The notes under the pieces: generated by a model
The model's input: only the letters and a program-made list of their open reading frames with translations
Database searches by the model: none
Told to the model about the DNA's origin: nothing
Shown here: positions 24,976 through 37,251 of the stretch, piece by piece
Numbering within the stretch: the stretch's first letter is position 1
Layout of the letters: every line of letters begins with the position of its first letter
DNA from: Boswellia sacra
Lineage: Eukaryota; Streptophyta; Magnoliopsida; Sapindales; Burseraceae
Assembly: GCA_013180625.2 (NCBI GenBank)
Contig: SNVD02013305.1
Coordinates: 558,001-622,000 of the forward strand
DNA length: 64,000 nt
Reading direction: 5' to 3'
Made by a program: the position numbers and the translations under genes

Positions 24976-27900
24976 ATGTTATCTGAATTGGGAAGGAGAC
25001 CGATGATAGGCAACAACGATGGCTCGTATGCTGATGATTTTGAGAAGGAGATAGGGTTGTTGCTCCGTGAACAGCGTAGGCAGGAGGCTGATGATCGTGA
25101 ACGCGAGCTGAACTTGTATAGAAGTGGTTCAGCACCACCTACCGTGGAGGGTTCTTTGAGTGCGGTTGGTGGATTGTTTGGTGGCGGCTTTGGTGCAAAT
25201 AACGCATCTTTCTCGGAGCTTTCTAGGGCTAAACTTGGAAACAATGATAATGGTTTTGTATCTGAGGACGAGCTGAGGTCTGATCCAGCTTATCTTTCAT
25301 ATTATTACTCGAATGTGAACCTGAACCCCAGGCTTCCACCTCCTTTGCTTTCAAAGGAGGATTGGAGGTTTGCACAGAGATTGAGAGGAGAGAGTTCGGT
25401 GTTAGGGGGTGTTGGAGATAGGCGGAAAGTGAACAGGGGACCTGATAACGGTGGCGGGGGCAGTAGGTCTTTGTTTTCTATGCCACCGGGGTTTGATTCA
25501 AGGAAACAGGAGGGTGAGGTTGAGTCGGAGAAGGTTCGTGGCACAGCAGAGTGGGGGGGCGATGGACTCATTGGCTTGTCGGGGATAGGACTTGGAAGCA
25601 AACAGAAGAGCCTTGCTGAAATCTTTCAGGTAATTTACTTAGTAATCTGTGCTAGAAAGCAATGCTCTTTTTAATTCATTGGGCTTGTGAGTGAGTTTTT
25701 TTTTTGTTTGATTGTGATATATACTCATTTATATGATTTTGAGTATTGTGGAGCTCTTTTTCTTTGTTCTCTTATGTAACTCTTATGGTTTCTTGAGTCA
25801 TTTGTCATGTAAAATGTTGTTTATAATTTGTCGCAAATCTGTTATTGGATTGAAAAGTTGGCCATATGAAGGATGTCTTGAGTAGTAACACATTTGTCTT
25901 TCCCCTTTGGTTGAATTGTGACATGTAAGAAAGTGCATGCTATTGTAGCAGAAAGAATATTTAGATTGACATTTCTAGTTTTGTGACTCTTGTCATAGAT
26001 ATATGTGAACTGTTTTACCTTCAATATGAATGGTACTTCTTTCTATTTGTTGATAGTAAACATTGATTTGCATGTCTTCTTGATAAACTTTTAGCAACCA
26101 TTGAACCGCTTCTCATTAGCTTCATTTAACCTTTTTACATTGATGTGTGTTTATGTACTTTCAGTTACTACATTTGTTTTGACCATTTGTTGTCTAAAAA
26201 GGTCTGGTTCTTCTTTGCACTGTTTTTTGTTTTATGCTGACTAATGTTCATATCTGTGCAGGATGACTTGGGGAGAGCAACCCCAGTCTCAGGGATCCCT
26301 TCTCGTCCAGCTAGCCGCAATGCATTTGATGACAACCTTGAAGGTATTGGTTCTGCTGAAGCTGAACTTGCTCATCTGCGTTCTGGTGCAAATGTTCAAG
26401 GTTCATCTGCTGTCCAAACTATTTGCCCACCTTCTTCGTATACATATGCTGCTGCACTAGGTGCTTCCTTATCTAGAAGTACCACTCCTGATCCTCAACT
26501 TGTTGGTCGAGCTCCTAGTCCATGCCCAACGCCAATTGGAGGAGGGAGAGTCAGCAACTCGGAAAAGAGAGGCATGACCAGTCCAAGCTCATTTTCTGGT
26601 GTCACGTCTGGTGTAAATGAGTCTGCGGATCTGGTAGCTGCTTTGTCTGGGATGAACTTGGCGACAAATGGTGTGATGGAGGAAGAAAACCAATTGCCAT
26701 CACAGCTGGAACAGACTATTGAAAATCACCAAAATTATTTGTTTGGTATACAAGGTGGTCAGAATCATATCAAGCAACATAAATACTTAAAAAAGTCCGA
26801 ATCTGGGCCTTTGCATATGCCCCCGGCTCATCAGTCAGCCAAAACATCTTACAATGATTTGGGTAAGAGCAATGGAGGTGGTTCAGACTTGAATAACTCT
26901 TCCTTGATGGATAGGCAAGCTGAATTACAAAAGTCTGCTGTTCCTAATAGTAACCCATACTTGAAAGGTTCTCCTACATCCACCCTTAATGGTGGAGGTG
27001 GCTTACCTGCTCAGTATCAGCATTTAGATGGTTTACCAAGCTATGGTTTAAGTAGTTACTCCCTGAATCCATCTTTGGCCTCTGTCATGGCTAGCCAACT
27101 TGGTACTAGTAATCTGCCACCATTATATGAAAATGTTGCTGCAGCATCAGCTATGGGAGTCCCTGGAATGGATTCTAGAGTCCTTGGAGGAGGTTTGGCT
27201 ACTGGCCAAAATCTAACAGCTGCATCTGACTCGCATAATCTCAGTAGAGTGGGTAGTCAAATGACTGGGGGTGCTCTTCAGGCGCCTTTTGTTGATCCAA
27301 TGTATCTCCAGTACTTGAGAACATCTGAATATGCATCTCAGCTTGCAGCCCTTAATGATCCCTCAGTGGATAGGAACTTCCTAGGCAATTCGTACATGAA
27401 TCTGCTTGAACTCCAGAAAGCTTATCTAGGAGTTCTGCTATCACCTCAGAAATCACAGTATGGTGTTCCTTTAGGCAGTAAATCTGGTGGTTCTAATCAT
27501 CATGGTTACGGTGGAAGTCCTGCATTTGGCCTTGGTATGTCCTATCCTGGTAGTCCTATAGCCAATCCTGTAATTCCAAACTCACCAGTTGGTCCTGGTA
27601 GTCCTATCAGACATGGTGAGGCGAACATGCGATTTGCTGGGATGAGGAACTTAGCTGGGGGGGTCATTGGGCCCTGGAATTTGGATGGTAGTATGGATGA
27701 GAGCTTTGGGTCTTCTTTGTTGGAAGAGTTTAAGAGCAACAAAACAAAGTGTTTTGAACTTTCTGAAATTGCAGGGCATGTCGTTGAGTTCAGGTATATA
27801 CAGCTCTTAAATTATTTTCTGTTCCTTCATATTCTGCCATCCTAAATTGATTTCTGCAATGTTATGCCGTTCATGAGCAGTGCGGATCAGTATGGGAGCC

Positions 27901-30213
27901 GATTCATTCAACAAAAACTTGAGACAGCCACAACAGAAGAGAAGAACATGGTTTATCAGGAAATCATGCCCCAAGCACTTGCTTTGATGACTGATGTGTT
28001 TGGTAATTATGTCATTCAGAAGGTATCTACTCCTTTACTTTGTTGCCAATAGACCTAGTCCTTCTGTATCTTTTATTTACTTTACATATAATTATATTGT
28101 ATCTGTCCACAGTTTTTTGAGCATGGGCTAGCATTTCAGCGAAGAGAACTGGCCGGCAAACTTTTTGGTCATGTTTTAAACCTTAGCCTCCAAATGTATG
28201 GTTGTCGGGTGATCCAGAAGGTACCATTAGTCAACTGCTGTATATTCTTACTTTACCTTCTCATGTCTTGCAATACTTTATATGTGTATGTTGTCCTCCT
28301 GAGCTGCAGTATTGTGTAGCAAAATAAGTTTTTGCCATACCCCCATCTATAATCATGCTAATTGTATCAAGACTGACAAATTACTAAAATGTTTCTGTTG
28401 AAGGTTCTGACAGTAATATGTTATGGTTAACTGGTCAGGCCATAGAAGTGGTTGATCTGGATCAGAAAATCAAAATGGTTGAAGAGCTTGATGGTCATGT
28501 GATGCGATGTGTACGTGACCAGAATGGAAACCATGTCATCCAAAAGTGTATCGAATGTGTTCCAGAAGAGAGTATTCAATTTATTGTCACAACATTTTTT
28601 GATCAAGTTGTTATCCTTTCCACCCATCCTTATGGGTGTCGCGTGATACAGGTTCAGATTCCTCTTATTGCTTATATTTATGCTTGTATATGCTCCTTGA
28701 GAAGAAATGAGAGTCTTAATTATTATTGCTTTCTTGTGGCAGAGAATTCTGGAGCACTGCAAGGACGCAAAAACGCAGAGTAAGGTTATGGATGAGATCT
28801 TAGGATCTGTTAGCATGTTGGCACAGGATCAATATGGCAATTATGTTGTTCAGGTTTGTAATCTTGTTTAATGCTTATAACAGTGCTCAACTTCAACACC
28901 TTGTTCTCATGAATGCTATAAATGTTGGATTGTGGATAAGCGTGATTATATCAATCACTGAATTCTTATAGAATCTCTTTTCTCTTATACTTGAATTGAT
29001 TTCTGGACTTCATTTTACAGCATGTCCTGGAGCATGGAAAGCCACATGAGCGTTCTATTATAATTGAGGAATTAGCTGGGAAGATTGTTCAAATGAGTCA
29101 GCAGAAGTTTGCCTCCAATGTTGTGGAGAAGTGTTTAACTTTCGGTGGCCCTGCTGAACGTCAGTTACTTGTTAATGAGATGCTTGGCTCTACTGATGAA
29201 AATGAGCCTCTTCAGGTATGCCAAACTCTGCACTTTTACAAATAACAGTAGATTTACCTGTTTAACAATTTTCCCAAACTTTAATTACTTAACTAGAACA
29301 AAGTATTTAGTTGCTGAATTGGACTGAAAAATAAGAAATATTAGAAAAAGTTGAAGCTTCATTTTCTTTGGCCAATGCCCGGTAAATTTTTGGAACTAGC
29401 TCCAATTTTCATGTAATTGAAATATGAGAAAAAGTTGATACTGCTAAAACTTGAAAGCTATGATTAGAAAGTAGCGGTTCTTTTAATTAGTTCTTTTTTA
29501 CCTGATATGGTAGCTATTTCTGATTATTTTCTGCTTCTTGATGCTGTTATTAATTTGTCCTACAGGCAATGATGAAAGATCAGTTTGCCAACTACGTAGT
29601 ACAAAAAGTTTTGGAGACTTGTGATGACCAACAACGCGAGCTGATCCTTTCACGAATTAAAGTTCACTTAAATGCTTTAAAGAAGTACACATATGGAAAG
29701 CATATTGTTGCACGTGTAGAGAAACTTGTTGCTGCTGGGGGTACTCATTCTTTTCCTTTTAGGATTACTTGTTTATGCTTTTTTTGGATGTAAAATATGA
29801 GCTCATCAGTTCATAATCATCTTGGCTGGAGACACATTCTATACATGAAGCACCCTGGATGTGATTAGATCTTTTTGACATGGGCTCATTGATGCTTGAC
29901 CTATAGCTTAATAATAAGGCCATTTCTATTTATCCAGAGTTCTTTACAGGTAGAAAGCTTCATTTCCAGCATTTTTCATTTGGTGAAGATGTGGACATGC
30001 TGTGACTGATGATAGTAACGATCACTTTGAGTTGTCCAGTCAAAATGTTGATGAATCATAGTGATATTATTTTGCATTGTCCATCTTTTTTTTGTTCGAA
30101 AGATTTCATGATAAATATTATGTTGATTCTTCCATTAATGTAAGTCCACTTACAGGTTTACTAATTTGTTTGCAGAAAGGAGAATTGCTGCTCAGTCTCC
30201 ACACCCTGCCTAA
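24976..30213 (+). CDS. APUM2: Pumilio (PUF) RNA-binding protein, APUM1/2-like
   Basis: Cytoplasmic post-transcriptional regulator that binds UGUA-type elements in 3' UTRs. Nine coding exons: 24976-25629, 26262-27793, 27881-28022, 28113-28220, 28439-28651, 28743-28853, 29021-29215, 29566-29740 and 30176-30213; total 3168 nt, 1055 residues, all frames joining. The first two exons (about 728 residues) encode a long low-complexity N-terminus ([10 protein letters not shown] start, plant NABP-type region with Gly/Ser/Asn tracts). The remaining exons encode eight PUF repeats whose core residues read, repeats 1 to 8: SR-Q, NY-Q, CR-Q, NH-Q, CR-Q, NY-Q, SN-E, NY-Q. By the established PUF code this predicts UGUANAUA binding. 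Stop is TAA at 30211-30213. APUM1, 2 and 3 cannot be separated by eye. Confidence 0.94.
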
Positions 30214-33200
30214 GCAGCATAGTAAAGAAAGTTGTACAGCTAACTGAGGCTAGTGTGAGCTTCCTCTTTTCGTCTTTCTTTCTTCTCGTATTTAGAGCTA
30301 TGACTCTACCAATCTTTTTAAGACTTGGTTCGAGTCCAATGGAAAATAAAGTTGTTGGTTGTACTTTGGAACTGTACATTGTGTAGTTTACGGTTTATAC
30401 ATAGAATGGAGCAAGCTGAGGTTCAGATGTTGAGTGCACCTGATGCCCCTGCAGAGGAGATAAAAATGACATATACAGGTTTTGAAGGGTGTAAAAATGA
30501 TTAAATGTTGAGGTAGTTTATATCATAACGTGACTGTACAAAATTGTTGCCATGTGGAGAGTTGTTGATGTTTAGGTGAGGCCAGAATTCTTTTTTATTG
30601 TCTGGTTAATGACTTTTCTTTCTTTTCCCTTAAAAAGAACAATTTCTTTTGAGGTAAGCTTGTTCTACGTTTCTTATGCCTCTTTTCTTGTGATGGTTAT
30701 GCTTTGTTTCGTTTTAAGTCTTTTGGTTATGGTGATGATGGATTACGTTCATTTTTTTTCTAAAAATGGTAATTTCTATTTCTTCATTTCAACCAAAAAT
30801 TGGTATTAAAAACAACTCGTGCTTTACATGGATCGAGCATCCGTGAAATCTTCTTCTCAGTCATCGTCTCTTTGAAGAAAACCTGCTACATTTGGATGTT
30901 TAACCCACCAACAGTAGTTTTGAGAGTGCAAATTTTGAAGAAAAAGTTATCTGATTTCTAATTAATGGTAAAAAAGATTCTTATTTAAAACTTCTAGTGC
31001 ATGTGAGGAGAAGCAAAAGATTTGTAACCAAATTTTGTTGGTCTGAAAGGTAGTCACCGAGTTCCCTTGTGATCTCTTCTTTTACATCTACAACGGCGGC
31101 AATTACATATTCCAATTCTTAACCAACCCGTTTTCGGCCTGCATGCAAGCTTTCTCCAACAGTTCTCATAACTTTTATAGTTATTTGAGATCATTGTAGC
31201 CTTCGTTAAATTCCCAACAATATTAATATTCGAGTTAATTATCGACATTTTATTGTTGTAAGTTAACAAAACATTTGTGGACCTATCCCAATAAAGAAGT
31301 TGGAGGGAAATATATATGATGTTGAAAAAGTATTCCTATCATTTTCTGTAAGAAAAACACGATAACATCAGATCACTTAAATGTTGCAGCACAGAGAGTG
31401 ACACAACTAACTTCACAAAGTATTACAGTTGCGATGTACGCTCATTTAAAAATGAAATTAAAAGTCTATTTTTCCTCTTTTTAAGCACTCAAACCGATAA
31501 AAAGATTCAACCTTAGTGTTTAACTGTTAAGTGCGATGGCGATGATGAAGAACTTTTGAGTGTTTAATTGTTAAGTGTGATGGTGGTGATGAAGATGACG
31601 CCAGGGATGCTTCACAGTGAGTTGTATTTTGAGGTTATCTTGGACAATATGAGTTGGGTGGTGAAGAGCTCAGTTTTAACAGCTTTCTGCTATCTCAATA
31701 TCGTTGCAACCTTCAAATTGGATCTCGGTTATTATGTACTAAAGCGAGGTTTTTGCCATTCTTGTTGTCGGTGTTTGTGGATGTTGGGACTGGTATTATA
31801 ATAGTAGAGGACAATGGTTAGTATGGTATTTTTCTCATTTATAATGTACTTTCTGTGTTATAAAGTTTCCCGATTCAGAGCATTTTCAACCTCAGCTCCA
31901 CTTCTGAAGAAGTCTCTAGGCAACTTATATTCAGTACTATTACTTTGTATAATGGAAAAAAGCGAGAAAGAATACATTCAAACTGAAAATTCTGACAATT
32001 GAAGGTTCTCGTGTGATCATATTCACACTAGTGCCAAAGTGTGGTGGATTTGATATACATCATGACCTGTTTTGCAATTAATCCATCGAGCCTCGTCCAT
32101 AATCCATATAGGGATTTATACAATACCCCTGAGAAGTAAGAGCAGCATGAATATGATCACACTTCAATACACATTCCATCTAGCAACCATCAACATTCTC
32201 TCAATCATACGATCTGCAGTTGGGCATTTCTATCATATTTACGAGCTGAATTGAATTACAAGAGGTCGTGCGGTATGTTTGCAAACTACGGAATGGGAAT
32301 ATGAAGGCCAATTTTTTTTTTTTTGTAGGCTTATTGGGCTTTTTTAACCCTGTGATTAGATTTTACCATGGGCTTCAAATGGCATTTTGTTGGGGTAATG
32401 TCAACCGCTCTTAACATTTGAGTTTTAAATGAATTGGAAACTTATCGTTTGGTATGAGAGTTTACTTTCACTGGAAATATAGTTCAAATTTCTAGGAAAC
32501 TGAAAATAAGAATTTGATCTCTTGAAAACCAACATTACTGTATTTGATTGTTCACATAAACCTTGTCCTTGATTCCTATGAGAATCAAATTACTGTGTTT
32601 GGTATACTTAGCTCTCTTCTCTTAGTTTCATTAACCTTAGACACCCTTCTTCTCTTTCCTTTTGAAAGACATTGACTTCAGTTTCACCAAATATAGTAGG
32701 TTTTTCAAGCAAATGGATACTAAACTGAAAATGAGCTTAAAATCCTTCAAGCCACAGTTTAGCTGAACAACAGTGGGAATAAGTGCATGACTAGGAAGGA
32801 GGCATGTTAGCTAGGCAGAAAAATGGGACGTCCGATAAGGGAAGAGGAGGTGGAGAATCAGAGGGAGGTATGATTGGAGTATTAAGAACTACGGTGGATT
32901 TTCATGGGCGAAAATGAATTCAACGAAGAAACTAACAGAGAAACTGAAGCCACTGCAGGAAAGAGAAAAAGAGAGGTTTAGGTTTCCAAGTCATCTGAAA
33001 CTCAAAAATGTTAAGAAGGATTGATACTATCCCAGAAGCTCATGGTAAAACCCAATCCCAGGGTTACAAAAGCCCAATAAGCCTATCAGACAACAACTGA
33101 CCTTCAGATTCCCACTGCCAATTTCACAAATCCTCATACTAAACAGCCCATCTTTTTCTCTTTGTCATCATGCCCTCAGTTTTATGTTAACTTCTTCTTG

Positions 33201-33926
33201 GAAGTCATTTTCACTCCCGAAACTCCACCGTAGTCCCTAATACTTCGGTCATACCTCCCTCTGATTCTCTAACACTTCTCCATTTCTTAGACATCCCTTT
33301 CTTCTGCCCAACCATGCATGGCTCCGTTCTAGTCGTATACTTCTTCCTGTTGTTGTCAAGCCAAACCGTAGCTTGAAAGGATTTTAAGCTCATCTTCGGT
33401 TTAATGTCTAATTGTTCAAAAATCTACTGTATTTGTTCAAGTTAAAGTCAATGTTCTCCAAAGGGGAAAAGAAGAATGGTGGGTCTACCGTTGATGAAAC
33501 TAAGAAGTAGAGAGCTAAATACACCAAACACAACCTGATTCCCACAGGAATCAGAAATAAGATTTCTGCGGGCAACCAAACACCATAATATTGGTTTTCA
33601 AAAATCAAATTACCATTTTCAGTTTTCTAGGAATTTCAACTCTATTCTAGTGAAAGTAAACCCCCTAGCCACACGCCTCCCAGAGTTTTTTTCCCGAGTT
33701 GAAAACTAAGCGAGGGAATGGACTTAGAAATATATGTCGAGGCTCATTGAGAACCTGCCACTATGTGCTAATTCAGAGTTTCAATTCCCTACACAGTAGA
33801 CAGCAACATAATGCATTTCATATTCAATGCAAATGATGTCACAATAATCGCTAAAATTGACGGATTGCTTAAAGACTTCATACCAAAATCTGAGTTACAA
33901 AGACAACGAGAAGCTTACATGAAATG
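30214..33926. other. Intergenic with Pumilio 3' UTR and a long inverted repeat
   Basis: The first 300-400 bases are probably the Pumilio 3' UTR. Scattered short open frames (for example 30576-30809, 31568-31801) resemble nothing I know. The right part is filled by the 1.2-kb inverted repeat listed separately. Confidence 0.5.
32460..33661. repeat. Long inverted repeat with arms of about 490 bp
   Basis: The left arm (about 32460-32953) and right arm (about 33176-33661) are imperfect reverse complements over their whole length, roughly 80% identical by eye, with a loop of about 220 bp. Shared landmarks in one orientation are GTTTACTTTCACT at the outer end, GAGCTTAAAATCCTT in the middle and GAATCAGAGGGAGGTATGA near the inner end. 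No clear target duplication was found. It could be an old foldback element or an inverted duplication of a non-coding or gene fragment; a transcript through it would form a long hairpin RNA. Confidence 0.85.
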
Positions 33927-34614
33927 TCAATCATCATCCTCATCATCGTCAACCTTTTGCCCGAAACCTCTTGGCCCAGCCCTGGCTCTCACCTTCACCT
34001 TTTTGCCACCCTTCTTCTTCTTCTTCTTTGCTGCCTCTTCTTTCTCAAACTTTTCCCTCTCCCTTTTCTGCAAGAAATCTGTCACCCCTATGTAGATTAC
34101 CTGAAAGCCAAAACAAATCAAGAACCCCATTAATTCAGCGCCAACCATTATTGAAACAAAGAATAATCACACGACATTTGGCAATTCAAGGAGAACCCTC
34201 ATCCCAAAATGACATTTTTAATGCATAATTGTTCAGAAAACCACTGAAGAAGTGAACTTTACTCACCCCAATAGTGAGAATAGTTAGAGCAATGAAGGCA
34301 AGGAAGAGGAGAAATGAAATGATGTTGGAAGTAGTATCATCACCAGTGGAGGACACTATCTGCTGAGAAGTATCAAGTGGGGTGGACTCGGGAGGCGAAA
34401 CTTCTGCAGAGGTGGCATTGTTTCTCCAAATTTTGGTGCTTTTTCGAGGAATTATATGACTTGAAGTTGAAGAGAGAGAGGTTGATAAGTGGAGAGGAGA
34501 AGAGGAAAAAGGTGGGAATTGCTTGTGATGAGTGTTAAGAAAATGGGAAGGTTTTGGTTTAGAAATGGAGGGGATTAAAGGCGGTGGAGATATAGATAAA
34601 GATGTAGTAGCCAT
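33927..34614 (-). CDS. Small putative chloroplast single-span membrane protein
   Basis: Two exons, 34267-34614 and 33927-34100, join at Gly/Val to 522 nt and 173 residues. The first 60-70 residues are rich in Ser, Thr and Pro with few acidic residues, as in a chloroplast transit peptide. One strong hydrophobic span follows (about residues 97-122, ISFLLFLAFIALTILTIGVIYIG). The tail is basic with a run of six Lys and the segment RARAGPRGFGQK, and ends in an acidic Asp/Glu run. I do not know the family name or function; the span followed by a Lys-rich stromal-type tail suggests a thylakoid or envelope protein. Nothing in the neighbourhood explains its role. Confidence 0.8.
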
Positions 34615-37000
34615 GGCTCATATGCTGCTGCCACCACTTTTCTGGTCTGCTCTCTCTCTCTCTCTGCGCTACCGTGGCAAAGCTTCATCTCCTCAGAGTC
34701 TGATTCTCAAGCAGATAGATGATAGGTCGTGTAAATGGTAAAATCTGGGCCCAGCCCAGCATTCACCTCATTAGTCAGTATTAGGCCGATCAGCTGTGGA
34801 CCCTAAGCCCAATAGTCATAAACTCTTGCAACAAGCCTGGATCCCAATCCCTGTCAACAGATCACTTGTGGACTTGTTTGTATTAGCCCATGCTCGGAAA
34901 CTACTTACATTTTTCGACGCACGCTTTATAAAAATCTTAGTACTCGGTTTATTTGGAATTACTCAAATGGAGTTTATGGAACAATTTAATAATAATGGAT
35001 AAAAAAAAATCTTAAAAAGAAACTTATTAAAAAAGGTCCAAATTTCTTTTGATATCTTACAAGCTCTACATAAATGCAAGTAAATAAGACAAAAAAAAAA
35101 TTGAAAGAGATTTTAGTATTAAAAAAATGCTTTTGATCCATAGATTAGTCAAAACAAATATGTTACATTTTGAAGTTAAGAAATTTCTAAACTAAAACAT
35201 TAATGTTTTATGAGGATAAAAATTAGTATTAATAATATCTTTAAAATAATCTAACTTATGTTAAACACAAAGATTAAAATATTAAATTTTGAAATCTCTG
35301 GATGTCAGTGTTACATAATTCAAACCCTATTGGTATTAAAGTAGATTAGGTATTAATCTATGACAAGTTGACAACAATAGTTTACTTATGATTTATTTTT
35401 TATTTCTTGATGATGTGATATCAAGTTTATTTTAATTTTGAAAATAATAATATTAAAAACAAAAATATAAAACTTACAAATCAAATATGACAAAAAATTT
35501 ATAACTTAATATGGTAGCTTATATAAAAAAAATTTAATGTAAAAAAAATAAAAAAATAAAAAAATATATTTTAATATGATTTTATTATTTAAATTATTAT
35601 AATAGATCGTAGACTTTAAATAGTAAATTTAAGAATTCTTGTATTAAAAGTAATACCTAGGGGTGCACATGGGTCGGGTCGGGTCGGGTGTTGCCCAACC
35701 TGACAAAACCTGATACATGATCGGGTTAGACATTTTATACCCGTAATTGGGTTTCTGAAGCATGTAATCCGAGATATAACTCGAATGGTCAGGTTGGTCG
35801 GGTCTGTCGAGTCCACTCGACACTCGACACTTACATATCGAGGCGTGTCAGATTCACAACCAACACTTTATATCAGTATATTTTCGAAGATATCGAGTGT
35901 CGGATGATGCATCCGAATCCGACACTCGACACTATCCACTCGATACTCGACACTTACATGTCGAGTCATGTCGGATTCATAACCGATACTCGATATTAGA
36001 CTATTTTTAAAAATATCGAGTGTCAGATGCATCATTCGACACTCGACACTAACCACTCGACACGCGACACTTACATGTCGAGTTACATGAATTAAACTCG
36101 ATTGTAAAAAATTCAAAGTTTATAACTCGATTTTAGATTTTTTTATTACATTAACTCATCTGTAATATGATAAATCTGATAAAATTCGATCGGATCAGAT
36201 CCATCGAATAATTTCAAACACCTATAGTAATACCCATAACAAGGGAAGAGGAAGACTAGTTAGGCTGTGTGATGCATATGCATTTATTCCACGTGAAGTT
36301 TCTTGATATAAGTGAGAAGACGACATGAATTGTTGTTATTACCAGCCTTGTTTGGCCATTCTCGGGCTGGTTTAATCCTCGAGAATTGAATCATCCTACG
36401 GCCAATGCATCATCATCATCAGCATCATCATGTGCAAATATGCAATTACAGTTTTGCAGTTCAGCCGTCTAAAATTATCCACGTTTCCCACTTCCAGCTG
36501 TCAACCACCTCTCCCTCTCCATCGCCCTTTTTTTATTCTATTGGGCTATCCACTTCTAAAGCAACCGAATATTGAATATTTTATTTCAAAAGTTCAAGGG
36601 CAAAGTCGGTGTTAAACAATTCAACCCTCATTTTACCAAAATACCCATCCCGCCTTCTAAATCTAGAATTTCTTTCTTTATTTCAAATATTTCCCTCCTA
36701 ACAAATCTCAATAAAATTACCATAAAAAATTATAAATTCCGATTTTATTCAATTTTAAATAAATAAAAAATTTTCAAACATAAATTTTCGAATCTGAATG
36801 ATAGCTTAATCTTCGTGTGTCTTTGGTGAATATCCATTATGCATGGCATACATAGAGGGTGGTTTTGTAATCTTACTGTAAATCCGGTGCAGTCGTGTCT
36901 ATGGACTAGAGAAACGAGCAACGTATGTGGCAAAATGCAAATGGGTGATGAGTCCGATAGCGATTAGATGCAGGCTATCAGAAGCTTGATATTGATATCA
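34615..37000. other. Intergenic with one hAT-like element
   Basis: The bases right of 34614 hold the promoter of the small chloroplast protein, with a CT repeat around 34650-34666. From about 35000 to 35640 the DNA is extremely AT-rich. The hAT-like element at 35658-36226 follows, then a CAT-rich simple repeat near 36405-36430. No gene seen. Confidence 0.55.
35650..36234. mobile_element. Non-autonomous hAT-like element with internal tandem repeats
   Basis: Element 35658-36226 (569 bp) flanked by exact 8-bp copies of GTAATACC at 35650-35657 and 36227-36234. The ends are TAGGGGTG and CACCTATA, an imperfect terminal inverted repeat of the hAT type. Inside the left end is a GGGTC triple repeat; the middle has just over two copies of a unit of about 117 bp built on GACACTCGACACTTACATGT and its inverse. 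No open frame of note and no transposase. Confidence 0.85.
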
Positions 37001-37007
37001 AGAGAAG

Positions 37008-37015
37008 AGATATTT
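37008..37015 (-). promoter_or_regulatory. AAATATCT short evening-element-like site
   Basis: The minus strand reads AAATATCT, one base short of the full evening element, about 240 bases before the LUX start codon. CCA1/LHY-type Myb proteins bind such sites. Confidence 0.5.
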
Positions 37016-37024
37016 AGAGGATCA

Positions 37025-37033
37025 AAAATATCT
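37025..37033 (+). promoter_or_regulatory. Evening element AAAATATCT
   Basis: Perfect evening element 219 bases before the LUX start codon, followed within 20 bases by an ACGT-core motif (CCACGTTGG). CCA1 and LHY repress LUX through evening elements in Arabidopsis. Confidence 0.75.
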
Positions 37034-37181
37034 GGCTAAGTTGTCCACGTTGGCACCCAGTACAAGATCGATCTGGAATCAGATATTGCGCTTTTTCTCA
37101 TCTTTTTCCCTTTCTTTCATCACCTAGAAAATTTTACTATTCATTTTCCCCTTCACTTTCTCTCCCTCCAAACGATCTCCT

Positions 37182-37190
37182 AAAATATCT
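37182..37190 (+). promoter_or_regulatory. Evening element AAAATATCT, proximal
   Basis: Second perfect evening element, about 60 bases before the ATG, so probably in the leader or at the transcription start of the LUX-like gene. Confidence 0.7.
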
Positions 37191-37251
37191 GCCTCTTCTT
37201 CCCTGCTAAGAACAAAACTCAGATCCGATTTTCAAATTCATTTAACAAAAA

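Noticed and set aside
30305..30345. B-box-like GGTTCGAGTCC, possible tRNA
   Set aside because: No A box, acceptor stem or cloverleaf can be built around it; it lies in the Pumilio 3' region.
33211..33393. 60-codon minus-strand frame in the right arm of the long inverted repeat
   Set aside because: The other arm breaks the same frame and I know no related protein; kept only as part of the repeat.
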